From Chondromyces crocatus (lineage in GTDB: Bacteria > Myxococcota_A > Polyangia > Polyangiales > Polyangiaceae): 64,000 nt of DNA. Location: the NCBI RefSeq assembly GCF_001189295.1, contig NZ_CP012159.1, forward strand, positions 1,240,001 to 1,304,000, written 5' to 3'. The notes under the pieces were generated by a model that searched no databases, had not been told where the DNA came from, and saw only the letters and a list, made by a program, of their open reading frames with translations. Within the stretch, counting starts at the first letter, position 1, and each line of letters begins with the position of its first letter. Position numbers and translations under genes: made by a program. Shown piece by piece: positions 36,037 to 45,900 of this stretch.

Positions 36037-39000
36037 GTGCCCCTCGATCTCTCCACCCCGGTGCGACGCTTCCTCTCGCTGCCCGAAGCGCAGCGCGTTC
36101 TCGGCCCCTACCGACTGAAACGCCAGCTCGGTCGCGGGGGCTTTGCTCCCGTGTGGCTCGCCGAGGAGGTCTACGGAGACACGACGCTCCGGCTCGCGGC
36201 GGTGAAGCTCTTCGGCCTCGATGCCCGGCGCGAAGGGGAGCCCCCCGAAGCCGACCGCGCGATCATCGACGAAGCACGGCGCCTGTGCCAGGTCGAGCAC
36301 CCCAACATCGTCCGGTTCTATGCCTTGCCCATCGACGAGGCGCGCGGCGTCGCCGGCCTCGCCATGGAATACATCGCGGGCGAGTCGCTGAGCGACCGGC
36401 TCCGCGACATGGGGCCGCTGCCTGTGGCCGAGGTGCTGGAGCTCGGCGCCGCGATGGCCTCGGCGCTCGCCGCCGTCCACGCCGCGGGGCTCGTGCACCG
36501 TGACCTCTCTCCCACGAACATCCTGATCGCCTCGTCGCTCTTGCTCGGTGGTTCCGGCGCCTGCAAGCTCATCGACTTCGGCATCGCGGCCGCCCTCCCC
36601 CAGAGCCGTATCCTGGATGGTGGTGCAACGGCCGCGTGGGCGCGAGAGCTCCTTCTCGGCACCGACTTTCCCGAGGCGCTGGGGGGCACGGCGCTCAGCG
36701 CGCTCCCTGACGCCGTGCAGCTCGGACCCGAAGAGATAGCCGACCTTGCCGGCCCTCTCACCCGGGTGGGGGGCAAACTCGGCTACGTCGACCCCGTCTG
36801 CTGGCGCGAGATGCGCCCCGCCACCATGGCCAGCGATCTGTATGGCCTGGCCGCCGTCCTGTTCGTGTGCCTCACGGGGCGCATCCCCGCTGCCGGGACG
36901 GGCACCCTCCGTGGGGACGTCCTCGAAGGCAGAGCGCGCGCGCCACGCCTCACCGAGGTCCTGCCGGGGGCCCCGCCCGAGCTGGAGCGCCTTCTCGACA
37001 CGCTCCTCGATCCCGATCCTGCGAAGCGTCCCCACTCCGCCGAGCTGGTGGCCATCGAACTGGAGCGCCTGCGCGGATCGCTGGGCACCCGCGTCACGGC
37101 GCTGCCGCCCGAGGAGGAAGGTCCCTTTCGCGGCCTCGAGCGGTTCGAACTTCAGCACCGCGACATCTTCTTCGGTCGACGGGTCGAGATTGCCGCCACC
37201 ATCGAGGCGCTGCGCTCGAACGGTCTCGTCTCTCTGCTCGGCCCCTCGGGCAGCGGCAAGAGCAGCCTGGCGCGTGCCGGCGTGCTCCCGGCGGTCACCG
37301 ACGGCGCGCTCGGTGGGCCGCGTCGCTGGGACGCGGCCGCGATCACGCCAGGGCCCGATCCTCGCAATGCCCTCGCGGCGGCCCTGTTTCATGTGGGCCT
37401 CGACGTCTCTCGCTCCCCGGTCGACGTCGCGACGGACATGGTCGCCTGGAGCCAGCGTGAAGGGAGAGGCCTCGTCCTGCTCGTCGATCAGCTCGAGGAG
37501 CTCTCCACGCTCGCCGGCAGCAGCTCGGCGCACGTGGAGAGCCGCGTCTGGCTCATCGAGCTCCTGTCACGCCTGGGCGAGCGCCCCTTGCCTGGCATAC
37601 GCGTGCTCGTCACGGCACGGCGAGACCTCCTCGACCCGCTGCTTGCCCACGCGGCCCTCGGCCGCGCGCTGCTCCGCGGCGCCGTCCTCGTCTCGCCGAT
37701 CGAGGACGCCGCCTGGGGGGAGGTGATCGACGCAGCGCTCGGCAGCTACGGTTACACCTTCGAGGACGCCGCGCTCCGCCGCGAACTCCTCGCAGCGCTC
37801 AAGGGCTCTGCGCGCGCCATGCCTCTCGTCGAGTTCGCGATGACCCGGCTCTGGTCCGAGCGCGACCAGGAGCGCCGCCAGCTCACCCGCGAAGGCATGC
37901 GCGCCGTCGGCGGGATCGCCGGTGCGCTCCAGCGCTACGCGGAAGCGACCTTCGAACGGGCCGAGGCCGCGGGGCTCCCGACGCCCCTGCTGCGTCGCCT
38001 TCTCCTCGCCCTGGTCACGCTCGATGGGACCCGCGCGACCCGCTCGATCGAGTTCCTCGTCGAGCTCGGTGCAGGGGACGAGGCCGACGTGCGCGCGGCC
38101 ATCACCCTCCTGGAGCGGGCTCGTTTGCTCGTGCGTGAGCGAGACGGTGTCGCCCTCGCCCACGACGCGCTTCTCACCCAGTGGGAGCGCCTCCGCGCCT
38201 GGCTCGCCGACGTGCAGCACGACCGCCTCCTCGCCGAGCGGCTGGAGCGTGCTGCGACGCACTGGGCCGAAGAGGCTTCGGACGACGACCTGCTCTGGCG
38301 CGGGCGCAGCCTCACAGCCGCACACGAGCTCGCGCGCCGTGGGAGCGTCACCCTGAGCCTCACGGGCAGCCGCTTCCTCTCCGCGGCGCTGCGCGGCCGC
38401 ACCCGACGTCGCCTCGCCGCGGGCGTCCTCTTCGCGGCCTTCAACGCCGCCCTGATCGGCGGCATCGGGCGTTACATCATCGACATCCGCGAAGAGAAGG
38501 AGCGCGCCCTCGCCGGAGAGAGCCGCGCCCTCGAGGCCGAGCACGGTGCTCTCGCCCAGAAGGAGCAGGCGCTGGCACACCAGGCCCTCGCCGAGCGCAC
38601 CCGATCCGAGCTCGCCGTGCTCAAGAAGAGCGCCGACGAGGAGCGTTTCCGTTACTACAGCGCCTTGCGCAGCCTGGCCGAAGCGCTCGCGAGCAAGGAG
38701 AGCGCCGAGAGCCTGTTGAAGCAGCTCCAGCAGCGCCCCAAGGAGCCCTCCGAGGTCCCCCCGCCGGCGGGGATCCCTCGCCTTCCACCCGATCAGACGC
38801 TTCTCGAGCAGGTCGAGGCGCTCATCCCGGAGACGCCGACCGCGCCGGCCCCCGTCGGGATCGAGGAGCGTCAGGACCCAGGCCTGTTCAACCTCGGCGC
38901 CGCCTACGCTGCACTCCACGATGGCGCTCAGCGCGCGCGTGCTTGCCGCGGCGCCGACGGGACACAGCGTCTCCTCCGGCTCGGCGTCGTCTTCGGGACG

Positions 39001-39147
39001 GATGGCGGCGTGGAGAACGTCACCCCTCAGAACCCAGTGCAAGACCAAGCGCTGGTGCGCTGCATCGAAGGCGCCTTCGCCGGGATCCGCGTCCCGGCAT
39101 TCAAGGGCGTGCCCATCACCGCGCCGAAGACGGTCCGGCTTCGATAA
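36037..39147 (+). CDS. Ser/Thr protein kinase fused to an nSTAND-type NTPase, membrane helix and AgmX/PglI-like tail
   Basis: A 1036-residue protein with: a Hanks kinase at residues 25-340 (QLGRGGFAPVWLAEE; HRDLSPTN at 154-161, where Lys is replaced by Ser; DFG at 180-182); an nSTAND-like NTPase at about 365-780 (Walker A GPSGSGKS at 402-409; Walker B GLVLLVDQLEEL near 475); a transmembrane helix at about 793-815; a coiled coil to about 890; and a C-terminal domain resembling the AgmX/PglI tail (VFGTDGGVENVTPQNPVQDQ). Thus a cytoplasmic kinase/NTPase is tethered to a periplasmic tail. Start is GTG at 36037, 15 bases after the first kinase: one operon. Confidence 0.92.
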   Translation: MPLDLSTPVRRFLSLPEAQRVLGPYRLKRQLGRGGFAPVWLAEEVYGDTTLRLAAVKLFGLDARREGEPPEADRAIIDEARRLCQVEHPNIVRFYALPIDEARGVAGLAMEYIAGESLSDRLRDMGPLPVAEVLELGAAMASALAAVHAAGLVHRDLSPTNILIASSLLLGGSGACKLIDFGIAAALPQSRILDGGATAAWARELLLGTDFPEALGGTALSALPDAVQLGPEEIADLAGPLTRVGGKLGYVDPVCWREMRPATMASDLYGLAAVLFVCLTGRIPAAGTGTLRGDVLEGRARAPRLTEVLPGAPPELERLLDTLLDPDPAKRPHSAELVAIELERLRGSLGTRVTALPPEEEGPFRGLERFELQHRDIFFGRRVEIAATIEALRSNGLVSLLGPSGSGKSSLARAGVLPAVTDGALGGPRRWDAAAITPGPDPRNALAAALFHVGLDVSRSPVDVATDMVAWSQREGRGLVLLVDQLEELSTLAGSSSAHVESRVWLIELLSRLGERPLPGIRVLVTARRDLLDPLLAHAALGRALLRGAVLVSPIEDAAWGEVIDAALGSYGYTFEDAALRRELLAALKGSARAMPLVEFAMTRLWSERDQERRQLTREGMRAVGGIAGALQRYAEATFERAEAAGLPTPLLRRLLLALVTLDGTRATRSIEFLVELGAGDEADVRAAITLLERARLLVRERDGVALAHDALLTQWERLRAWLADVQHDRLLAERLERAATHWAEEASDDDLLWRGRSLTAAHELARRGSVTLSLTGSRFLSAALRGRTRRRLAAGVLFAAFNAALIGGIGRYIIDIREEKERALAGESRALEAEHGALAQKEQALAHQALAERTRSELAVLKKSADEERFRYYSALRSLAEALASKESAESLLKQLQQRPKEPSEVPPPAGIPRLPPDQTLLEQVEALIPETPTAPAPVGIEERQDPGLFNLGAAYAALHDGAQRARACRGADGTQRLLRLGVVFGTDGGVENVTPQNPVQDQALVRCIEGAFAGIRVPAFKGVPITAPKTVRLR

Positions 39148-39282
39148 CGACGTCACTGGATGCGGTTCGCGCAGCGCTGGAGAGGTCTGCCGAGTCGATT
39201 CCGCGAGTCACTACCAAGGGAATCCTCTGTCAGATCTGGATGGTGAAGGGTGATGTTTGTGGCCTGGTCTACGTTTCGGTGA

Positions 39283-39312
39283 TTGAAGCAGGAAAGCGAA
39301 TACACATAGAAT
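39283..39312 (+). promoter_or_regulatory. Candidate sigma70-type promoter for the frameshifted lipoprotein gene
   Basis: TTGAAG (39283-39288), an 18-base spacer and TAGAAT (39307-39312) give a good match to sigma70 consensus in a locally AT-rich stretch, which is rare here. It would start transcription about 85 bases before the ATG at 39404. Confidence 0.4.
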
Positions 39313-39403
39313 GGCTGTTGCTCCGACGTTTGCCGCAAATGCTGATTGCCACATCGGGCGTCATTGCATGGAGCGGTGGTTCGTCCTCATCCGAGGAGGC
39401 ACC

Positions 39404-39899
39404 ATGAGGAAGTTCTTCGCGCTGCTGGTTGCTGGCTTCACGTTGGCCGCGGGGGGTGGGTTGCACGGTGGACGCGAATGACGAAGAGGCGGCTCCGCTC
39501 TTCGAGGATCGGCTCGAAGAAGCGCGTGTCACTCGTGTCACGGAGAACATGCTCGCTGCGCTCCCTGAGGGAGAGAGGCTCCTCGTCGACATTACCAGGC
39601 CCGATACGGGCTTCATCATCGAATACCTCGACGCCTCCCTGCTCGATCGCGTGCTCGTGCGCAGCCATCGCGGTGAATACGTGCTCTCGGTGTACATGGC
39701 CTCCATGGGAATCGAGCCCAATGGAACGGCGATCCGGATCGTGCTGGCCAGTGATCCTGAACTCCAGGCAGACATCGCCCAAGGGCGCGTATTGCCAGGC
39801 ACCGAACCCAGCGCGGATGGCAAGGTGATCGTCATCATTTGCGGCGAGTGTCATTCCCACGGGGAAATCATTCATTGCACCGGCTGCATCATTCTTTGA
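39404..39899 (+). CDS. Small Cys-tailed lipoprotein with an apparent frameshift in the signal peptide
   Basis: GAGGAGG lies about 5 bases before an ATG at 39404 that begins an excellent signal (MRKFFALLVAGFTLAAG), but this frame stops at 39479-39481. The mature-protein frame, one base displaced, reads VGCTVDANDEEAAP and continues to 39899 with LVDITRPDTGFIIEYLDASL and a Cys-rich end (ICGECHSHGEIIHCTGCIIL). The two halves join into a perfect lipoprotein if one G is removed from the six-G run at 39451-39456. This is an indel, a sequencing error or a phase switch. As it stands only the internal frame from 39429 would be translated, without a signal. Family unknown. Confidence 0.6.
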
Positions 39900-40216
39900 G
39901 CCGTACGTCGCCGTGAAGGCGGCTCCCCCTCCTCGGGCTCCGCACCGTTTTCCACACGTAACGTAGCTACGTGGTTTTTCGGACGTTGCTACGCAGTTTC
40001 TCGGAATGTCGCCGATCGCAGCGGAGCGAGGGCGTGGTCGACCTCGCTTCTCGGGCTGTCGTCGCGCGGCGCCGACATTGCCGACCCCGCCTTCCCCCTC
40101 CAGCGAGCTGTCTCCTTGCAGTCCCAGCATTCCCTGCCAGGCCGTGGCGTGAGGGCCTAGAAGTTGTCGCGAACGGGTCGAAGAATTATCTCTATATCGG
40201 TACAGAAGGAGACGAC
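39900..40216. other. Intergenic region before the TetR gene
   Basis: These 317 bases hold no supported gene. A perfect 12-base palindrome, ACGTAGCTACGT (39961-39972), lies in the left half and a similar GCTACG copy follows about 25 bases on; either could be an operator. A promoter-like pair is described separately. The open frame continuing upstream of the TetR ATG is not protein-like. Confidence 0.45.
40164..40192 (+). promoter_or_regulatory. Candidate promoter of the TetR-family gene
   Basis: TTGTCG (40164-40169) and TATCTC (40187-40192) are separated by 17 bases and lie 25-50 bases before the ATG, next to a short AT-rich stretch. Match to consensus is moderate; proposed from sequence alone. 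Confidence 0.3.
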
Positions 40217-40849
40217 ATGGCCGAACGGGGCCGTCCGCGTAGCTTCGATCGAGCTGTCGCGCTACGGCAAGCGATGAAGGTGTTCTGGGAGCAGGGATAC
40301 GAAGGCGCGTCCCTCGGCGACCTCACGGCTGCGATGGGCATCAACCGGCCGAGCTTGTATGCAGCCTTCGGCTGCAAAGAGGCGCTCTTCCGGGAGGCCA
40401 TCGAACTCTACACGCGCACAGACGGTTCGGCCACGGTGCGGGCTCTGGAGGAGCAGCCGACCGCACGTGCCGCTGTGGAGGCGGTGCTACGGGGCAGCGC
40501 GCGTGGTCACGCCAGCTCGGAGCGACCGAGCGGCTGCATGGTGGTGCTGGCGGCGAACTTGGGGGCGCCGGAGCACGAGGGCGTGCGCCGCTACCTGACC
40601 AACTGCCGCCGTGAGACCGTTCACAAGCTCTGCGAGCGACTGGAACGGGGCGTCGCCGAAGGGGAGCTGCCCAGCGACGCGGATGTTGAGGGGATCGCTG
40701 CGTTTTACGGCACGGTGCTGAATGGAATGTCGATCCAAGCGCGCGACGGTGTTCCGACAGAACTGCTCGACCGCTCCGTCGATTACGCCATGGCTGCCTG
40801 GGACGATATCGTCACCAGGCCAAAGCCGAAGCGCCGAAGAGCCCGGTGA
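40217..40849 (+). CDS. TetR/AcrR-family transcriptional regulator
   Basis: A 210-residue TetR-family repressor. The N-terminal helix-turn-helix is clear: MKVFWEQGYEGASLGDLTAA then MGINRPSLYAAFGCKEALFR, the classic 'GxxxxSLYxxFxxKxxLF' signature. The ligand-binding half includes RPSGCMVVLAANLGAPEHEG; the Cys in this position is shared by regulators of the AcrR-type subgroup. The tail is basic (RPKPKRRRAR). ATG at 40217 is fixed by a strong AGAAGGAGACGAC just upstream. No efflux or reductase gene is divergent, so its target is unknown. Confidence 0.95.
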   Translation: MAERGRPRSFDRAVALRQAMKVFWEQGYEGASLGDLTAAMGINRPSLYAAFGCKEALFREAIELYTRTDGSATVRALEEQPTARAAVEAVLRGSARGHASSERPSGCMVVLAANLGAPEHEGVRRYLTNCRRETVHKLCERLERGVAEGELPSDADVEGIAAFYGTVLNGMSIQARDGVPTELLDRSVDYAMAAWDDIVTRPKPKRRRAR

Positions 40850-40981
40850 CGCTCGTGTCAGCGTCGAAGCGGGGGCTGACGTTCGCGTCGGAGGTGGGAT
40901 GGGTCGGGGGGCGCCGGGATCAGGCGCTCATGTGGCTGCCTGTCGTTGAAAGCGACCCGCTGACAGCGCACGATCCGAGAC

Positions 40982-42091
40982 GTGGGCTTCTTCGCACGCC
41001 TCCGCGACCGACTCTGGGCGCTGCTGTCGCCGGCGGAAGTGCCCGCGCTGGCGCCGGCCGTGACCGTCTCGGCGACCCCCGAACCGGCGGTACTCACCTC
41101 GCTGGCGACCGCGAAACTCAAGCGCGTCGAGCGACGACTCGAAGAAGCGGAGGCGAATGTCGAGAAGGCCATGGAGCGCGCCAGACGGGCGGAGCAACGG
41201 GCGAAGACGGCGGAAGCACGCACCGTCTCGGCAGGCGATCGTGCCCGCAAGGCGCTCCAGCGAGAGATGGAAGCCGAGACCAGGCTCACCCAGGTAGAAG
41301 AGCGCACGCGGCGCTCGGTGCAGCGCGAGAAGGAGGCCGAGGCGCGGGCGAAGGCCGCCGAGGAGCGTGCACGGTCGACGATGCCGCGCGAAGGCCCGTC
41401 GGGGGCGCGATCTCGGCGTGATCTGGACGAGCTGCCGCGTTCCAGGCCGGCGTCACGGCGGGAGCCGGCGTCGCGGACGGGGGAGGAGACGCGGCTTCGG
41501 GCTGCGGAGGAGCGCGGGCGGGGAGCCGAGGAGCGGTTGCGGGCCGCCGAGGAGCGTGCGCGAAACGCCGAGGAGCGTGCGCGGGCGCTCGAAGACCGCC
41601 TGCGCGGCGCGGAGGAGCGCGCACAGCGCGGCGAACGCAGTGCACCCGTCCACGTGGCCGAGGTGGCCTTCAGTCCGGGGGAAGGCTGCCTGGAGATGAT
41701 TCGCACGCAGATCCAGCAGGCGCGACGGTCGATGGATCTGTGCGTCTTCACCGTCACGGACGATCGCCTCGCGGAAGCCATCCTCGAAGCCCATCGACGT
41801 GGCGTGAGGGTCCGGCTCATCACCGACAACGACAAGTCGATGGACGCCGGCTCGGATGTGGATCGGCTGTCACGCGCTGGCGTTCCGGTGCGGATGGATC
41901 GCACCGAGTTCCACATGCACCACAAGTTCGCGGTGTTCGACGGCCGCCTGCTGCTGACCGGAAGCTACAACTGGACCCGTAGCGCGGCCAGATACAACGA
42001 AGAGAACCTGATCGCGACGGGAGAGTCCCGGCTGGTCGAGCCCTTCGTGAGAGAGTTCGAGTCGCTGTGGAGGCGCTTCGGGCCTGCGTGA
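40982..42091 (+). CDS. Coiled-coil protein with a single phospholipase D-like domain
   Basis: A 369-residue protein. Residues 45-225 are a highly charged coiled coil of repeated A-E-E-R-A heptads (for example RAAEERARNAEERARALEDR). Residues about 235-365 are a PLD-like domain with one HKD motif: HMHHKFAVFDGRLLLTGSYN near residues 310-330, preceded by RRSMDLCVFTVTDDRLAEAI. A single HKD, as in mitoPLD/Zucchini and Nuc, implies activity as a dimer, on phospholipid or nucleic acid. Start is GTG at 40982; MGFFARLRDRLWALLSPAEV suggests an amphipathic membrane-touching helix. The heptads may arise from slippage-prone GAGGAGCG repeats. Confidence 0.88.
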   Translation: MGFFARLRDRLWALLSPAEVPALAPAVTVSATPEPAVLTSLATAKLKRVERRLEEAEANVEKAMERARRAEQRAKTAEARTVSAGDRARKALQREMEAETRLTQVEERTRRSVQREKEAEARAKAAEERARSTMPREGPSGARSRRDLDELPRSRPASRREPASRTGEETRLRAAEERGRGAEERLRAAEERARNAEERARALEDRLRGAEERAQRGERSAPVHVAEVAFSPGEGCLEMIRTQIQQARRSMDLCVFTVTDDRLAEAILEAHRRGVRVRLITDNDKSMDAGSDVDRLSRAGVPVRMDRTEFHMHHKFAVFDGRLLLTGSYNWTRSAARYNEENLIATGESRLVEPFVREFESLWRRFGPA

Positions 42092-42215
42092 GATCGCTGG
42101 CGATCGCGCGTCGCCTCGGGCCCTGCGCGGGGCATGCGCGCGAGGAGCGTTCGTCACACGAGGAGCGCTCGTGAGGACGCTCGATCCCGCAGGCGACCGG
42201 GGGCAAGATGCCGCC

Positions 42216-42893
42216 ATGACCTCGCAGCCGGCGCGCATCAGGTTCTACTTCGACATCATCTCCCCCTATGCCTACCTGGGTTGGACGCAGATCCACGCGC
42301 TGGCCGAGCGGGTCGGCGCGGTGGTCGACCTGGAGCCCGTGCTGTTCGCGGCGATGCTGAACCACTACGGGAACAAGGGGCCCGCCGAGGTCGCGCCCAA
42401 GCGTCTCTACCTCTTCAAGGACGTGCTGCGGCGTGCTCATCGACTCGGCGTGCCCTTCCGGTCACCGCCGCATCACCCGTTCAATCCCCTGCTGGCGATG
42501 CGGGCGGCGTCCCTCCCTCTGCCAGAGGTGTCACGCCGTCGTTTGATCGAGGGGCTGTTCAAGGCCGTCTGGGCAGAAGGCCAAGGGGTGGAGGGACCAG
42601 AGCAGCTCGGCGAGGTCGCGACGGCGGCAGGCTTGGACGGGGCGGTGATCGTCCGAGACGCGCAGGGGGCCGAGGCGAAGGCGAGGCTGCGCCGTCAGAC
42701 GGAGGAGGCGCTCGCGGCAGGGGTCTTCGGCGTCCCCACCATGCTCGTGGGCGAGGAGCTGTTCTGGGGGGCCGACTCGCTGATCGAGGTGGAGGCGCAC
42801 CTGCGCGGCGAGGATCCCCTCCAGCGTGAGGGCGCCGAAGCGTTTGCCCGATGGGTGGCCACCACGCCGTCGGCCCAGCGTGTCCCGAGTTGA
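42216..42893 (+). CDS. 2-hydroxychromene-2-carboxylate isomerase-like protein (DsbA superfamily)
   Basis: A 225-residue thioredoxin-fold protein. RIRFYFDIISPYAYLGWTQI is the HCCA-isomerase-type start, where the CxxC of DsbA is replaced by SPYA (Ser at the glutathione-binding place). FNPLLAMRAASLPLPE and AGVFGVPTMLVGEELFWGAD are the other conserved parts, the latter holding the cis-Pro. The enzyme isomerises aromatic ring-cleavage products using glutathione in naphthalene degraders; in this context the substrate is unknown. ATG at 42216 is preferred; in-frame GTG at 42171 lies upstream. The next gene is convergent. Confidence 0.92.
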   Translation: MTSQPARIRFYFDIISPYAYLGWTQIHALAERVGAVVDLEPVLFAAMLNHYGNKGPAEVAPKRLYLFKDVLRRAHRLGVPFRSPPHHPFNPLLAMRAASLPLPEVSRRRLIEGLFKAVWAEGQGVEGPEQLGEVATAAGLDGAVIVRDAQGAEAKARLRRQTEEALAAGVFGVPTMLVGEELFWGADSLIEVEAHLRGEDPLQREGAEAFARWVATTPSAQRVPS

Positions 42894-42946
42894 GGCGCAC
42901 CGCGCGAGCCACGCAGCCTCAGGGACCCTCGCAGACAGGCAGCACC

Positions 42947-45900
42947 TCAACGGCGACGGCCTCCGGCGGCGTTCCGGAGCGCATACGCGATCCCGCTCCG
43001 CAGCGAGCTGCGCGTCGTCACCCCCAGAAGCTCAGCGCCCGTCTCCACGAGTTCTCGCGCCACCTCGGGGCGCATCCCCGTGATCACCGCCTCCGCCCCG
43101 AGCAGCGCGAGGGCGCGCGCCGTGCGCACGAGGGAGGAGGCCACCGAACCACCCGTGCCCTTCATTCCCGTCACATCGAGCAGCACCACTCTCGCAGACC
43201 AGGCGCTCGCCCCGTCGAGGGCCGCGCCGAGCACGACGGCGGCGCGCGACTCGTCCATGCTCCCGATGAGGGGAATGAGCACCACGCCCTCGGCGATCGG
43301 AAGGATGGGGGCGGACAGCTCCGCGATGCGTTCCTGCTGCGCCGAGATGATCTCTTCCGTGAGGCGCGCGCGAGCCTCCTCGGCGGCCTCGCGGGCGGCA
43401 AGCTCGCGTCGCAGCTCGGCCGTGCGGCGAGCGACGGCCTCCTCCAGCCAGGCGTTCGACTCCCGCAGGTCGGCCGTGGTGGCCTCGAGCTGCTCGTAGA
43501 GGCGTGCATTCTCCATGGCGATGGCGGCCTGGGCCGTGATGGCACGCAGCGGCTCGATGCGGTCGGGCGCGAAGGCGCCTCGGGCGGCATTGTTCTCCAG
43601 GTACAGGATGCCCGCGCGCCGAGCGGCATGCGCGACCTCCATGCAGAGCACCGAGCGCGGCTTGAACCGCTCGATGAAGGGGTCGAGGACGAAGGCATCG
43701 GCGCGCGCCGCGTCTGCGAGCAGGATCGGTCCCCCTGAGCGCGCGACCTGACGCACGATCGTCACCGGGAAACCCGTCGCTTTGCCCAGCGTGTTCTGGT
43801 GACCGTTGCGGCCACGGCTCCCGGCAGCAGGGTGAGGGGCCTCATCGTCGCCGGTGGTGCCGCGCTCCCCCCTCACATCGTCCGGGCCGAGGTGGGCCTC
43901 GACGGACCAGCGACCATTCCGCTCGACCAGGAGCAGGGCGCGCTCCGCGCCGGCGACCTCGGCGACGATCCGGAGCAGCCGCTCGACGACGCGGGCGAGC
44001 ACGACCTCCGTCGTGATCGCCTGGGCCGCGCGGATCGCGGCCGTGGCATCGAGCAGCGCGGAGGCGCCCGCGGTGGCCGTGACGGCCGCTTCTCCCCCGG
44101 TGACCTCCGCCGACACGCGCCGGGAGAGGCGCTCCTCGAGGCGGCGCACCTTCCCGCCGGCGCCGACGCGGCGGTACGCCGTCAGCGCGTCGGCGAGGTA
44201 AGCCCGTGCGATGCGGGAGCGACCATGACCGGCGTGGAAGGCGGCGCAGCGCTCGGCCGTGATCGCCTCGTCTCGCAGCATCTCGCCGCTCCGAGCTGCG
44301 CTGAGCGCCTCGTCGTAGAGGCGCATGGCCGTGAGCTCTTCCCCACGCGTTCGGGCGACCTCCGCCTCGATGAGCAAGTGGCGCGCTGCATAGGTCTCCG
44401 GGCAGGAGCGCGCCCACGCGCGGAGATCCGCGCGGTGGGCGGCGAGCTGATCTTGAGGTGTGTCCGGCCCTGGAGGGGCCACCTCGAGACGCGCGAGGGA
44501 GGCGAAGAAGGCGAGCTCGGTCGCAAAGAACTGTCCCGGCGCGTAGGGTCCCTTCGCCTCGGCGGCCTCGGCCTCGGCGAACGCCTCCGACCACGCTTCG
44601 TCGAAGACCCGGACCACGAGCCGCTGGGTGCGGTAGAAGCCAGCGAGGTTGGCGAAGTCTTCGCGCCGGAAGATCTCGTCGATGGCGGCCTCGCTCCAGG
44701 CGTCCGGCTCGTCGCCCGGAGGCTCCTGGCCAGGGGGCTCTCGTGGCTCGTCGAGCAGAGCGCGTGCGGTCCTCTGCGCGACCCGCAAACACGCCATGGA
44801 GAAGACGTCGCCATAGCGGTCGACGAGGGGGATGAGTTCTTCGGTCTGTGCGACGACCTCGCGCAGCGGATCTCCCAGGGCCACGCGCATGGGCGTGATG
44901 TGACCGCAGATGTGGTTCACGTGCAGCAGATCGCCTGCATCGAGCCCGGCGCGCATCGCGGTGGGGAAGTGCCCGAGGACATCCCGGAGTGGCTCGAACA
45001 GGAAGAGGATGTTGCCGCAGACCGTCTCCGTGACCTTGCAGGCGATCGTCTGGTTCTGCTGCTGATCGACGAGATCGAGCGCGAGGCGGCCGAAGGCGTG
45101 CGCTTCCGCGCCGCCTGCCATGGTCGTCAGGAACGCGCCGAAGTTCGCGTAGCCCATGGCCGAGAGGCGGGAGTGACCATGCTGCCTCAGCAGCCGCACC
45201 CACTGACTCCCGAGCAGGCCGAAGAGGCTGGACGAGATGAAATACGCAGGCATCCCGAGCGCGAGCAGCAGCCGCTCGGTGGAAAGCGCCGTCGGATCGG
45301 TCATCGAGCGCGCGGCGAGGCGCGCTTCGGGGGGGCTCCGCTCCAGGGCGAGCACCTCCTCCGCGACGGCCGCCGTCAGGGCATCACGGCGCGCCTCTTC
45401 CGTCGGCGGGAGATCGATGCCCGCGACGCGCAGCGCCTCGCACCCCACGGCCACGGCTTCGGTGTTCCTCCCCTCGCGCATGGAGAGGTCCACGCGCACG
45501 GCCGCGACGCGCAGCCGCTCCTCGGGGGTGCAGGCGCGCCCATCGAGGGCGTCCAGACATGCGCGTGCGCTCGCGGCGTCCCCACGCGCCGCCTCGCACT
45601 CGGAGCGCCCCGAGAGGAGCGCGAAGGCCAGGTCGTGATCGCGCTTCCAGAGAAATTCGTCGAGCAGCCCGGCGCCTGCCTCGTAGAAGCGCTGTGCCGC
45701 CGCGAATGCGGCACGCCCGAGCGCTCGCTGACCTGCGTGCAGGTTGTCGCGCGCGAGGGTGAGGCGCTCGTCCGGATCGGTGATGAGCGCTCCGGCCCCG
45801 TTGAGCAGCGCCACCGCCGAGAACAGCGTCTCGTCACCAGGAGTCACGCCCGCCTTCGCCCGCAGCCGGCGGCCGGCATCGCGCTCGATGACATGCCGCT

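Noticed and set aside
39961-39972. Operator of the TetR gene
   Set aside because: The palindrome is 245 bases from the start and has only one weak second copy; evidence is insufficient for an operator call.
42216-42893. Redox-active DsbA
   Set aside because: The CxxC is replaced by SPYA and conserved positions match HCCA isomerases.
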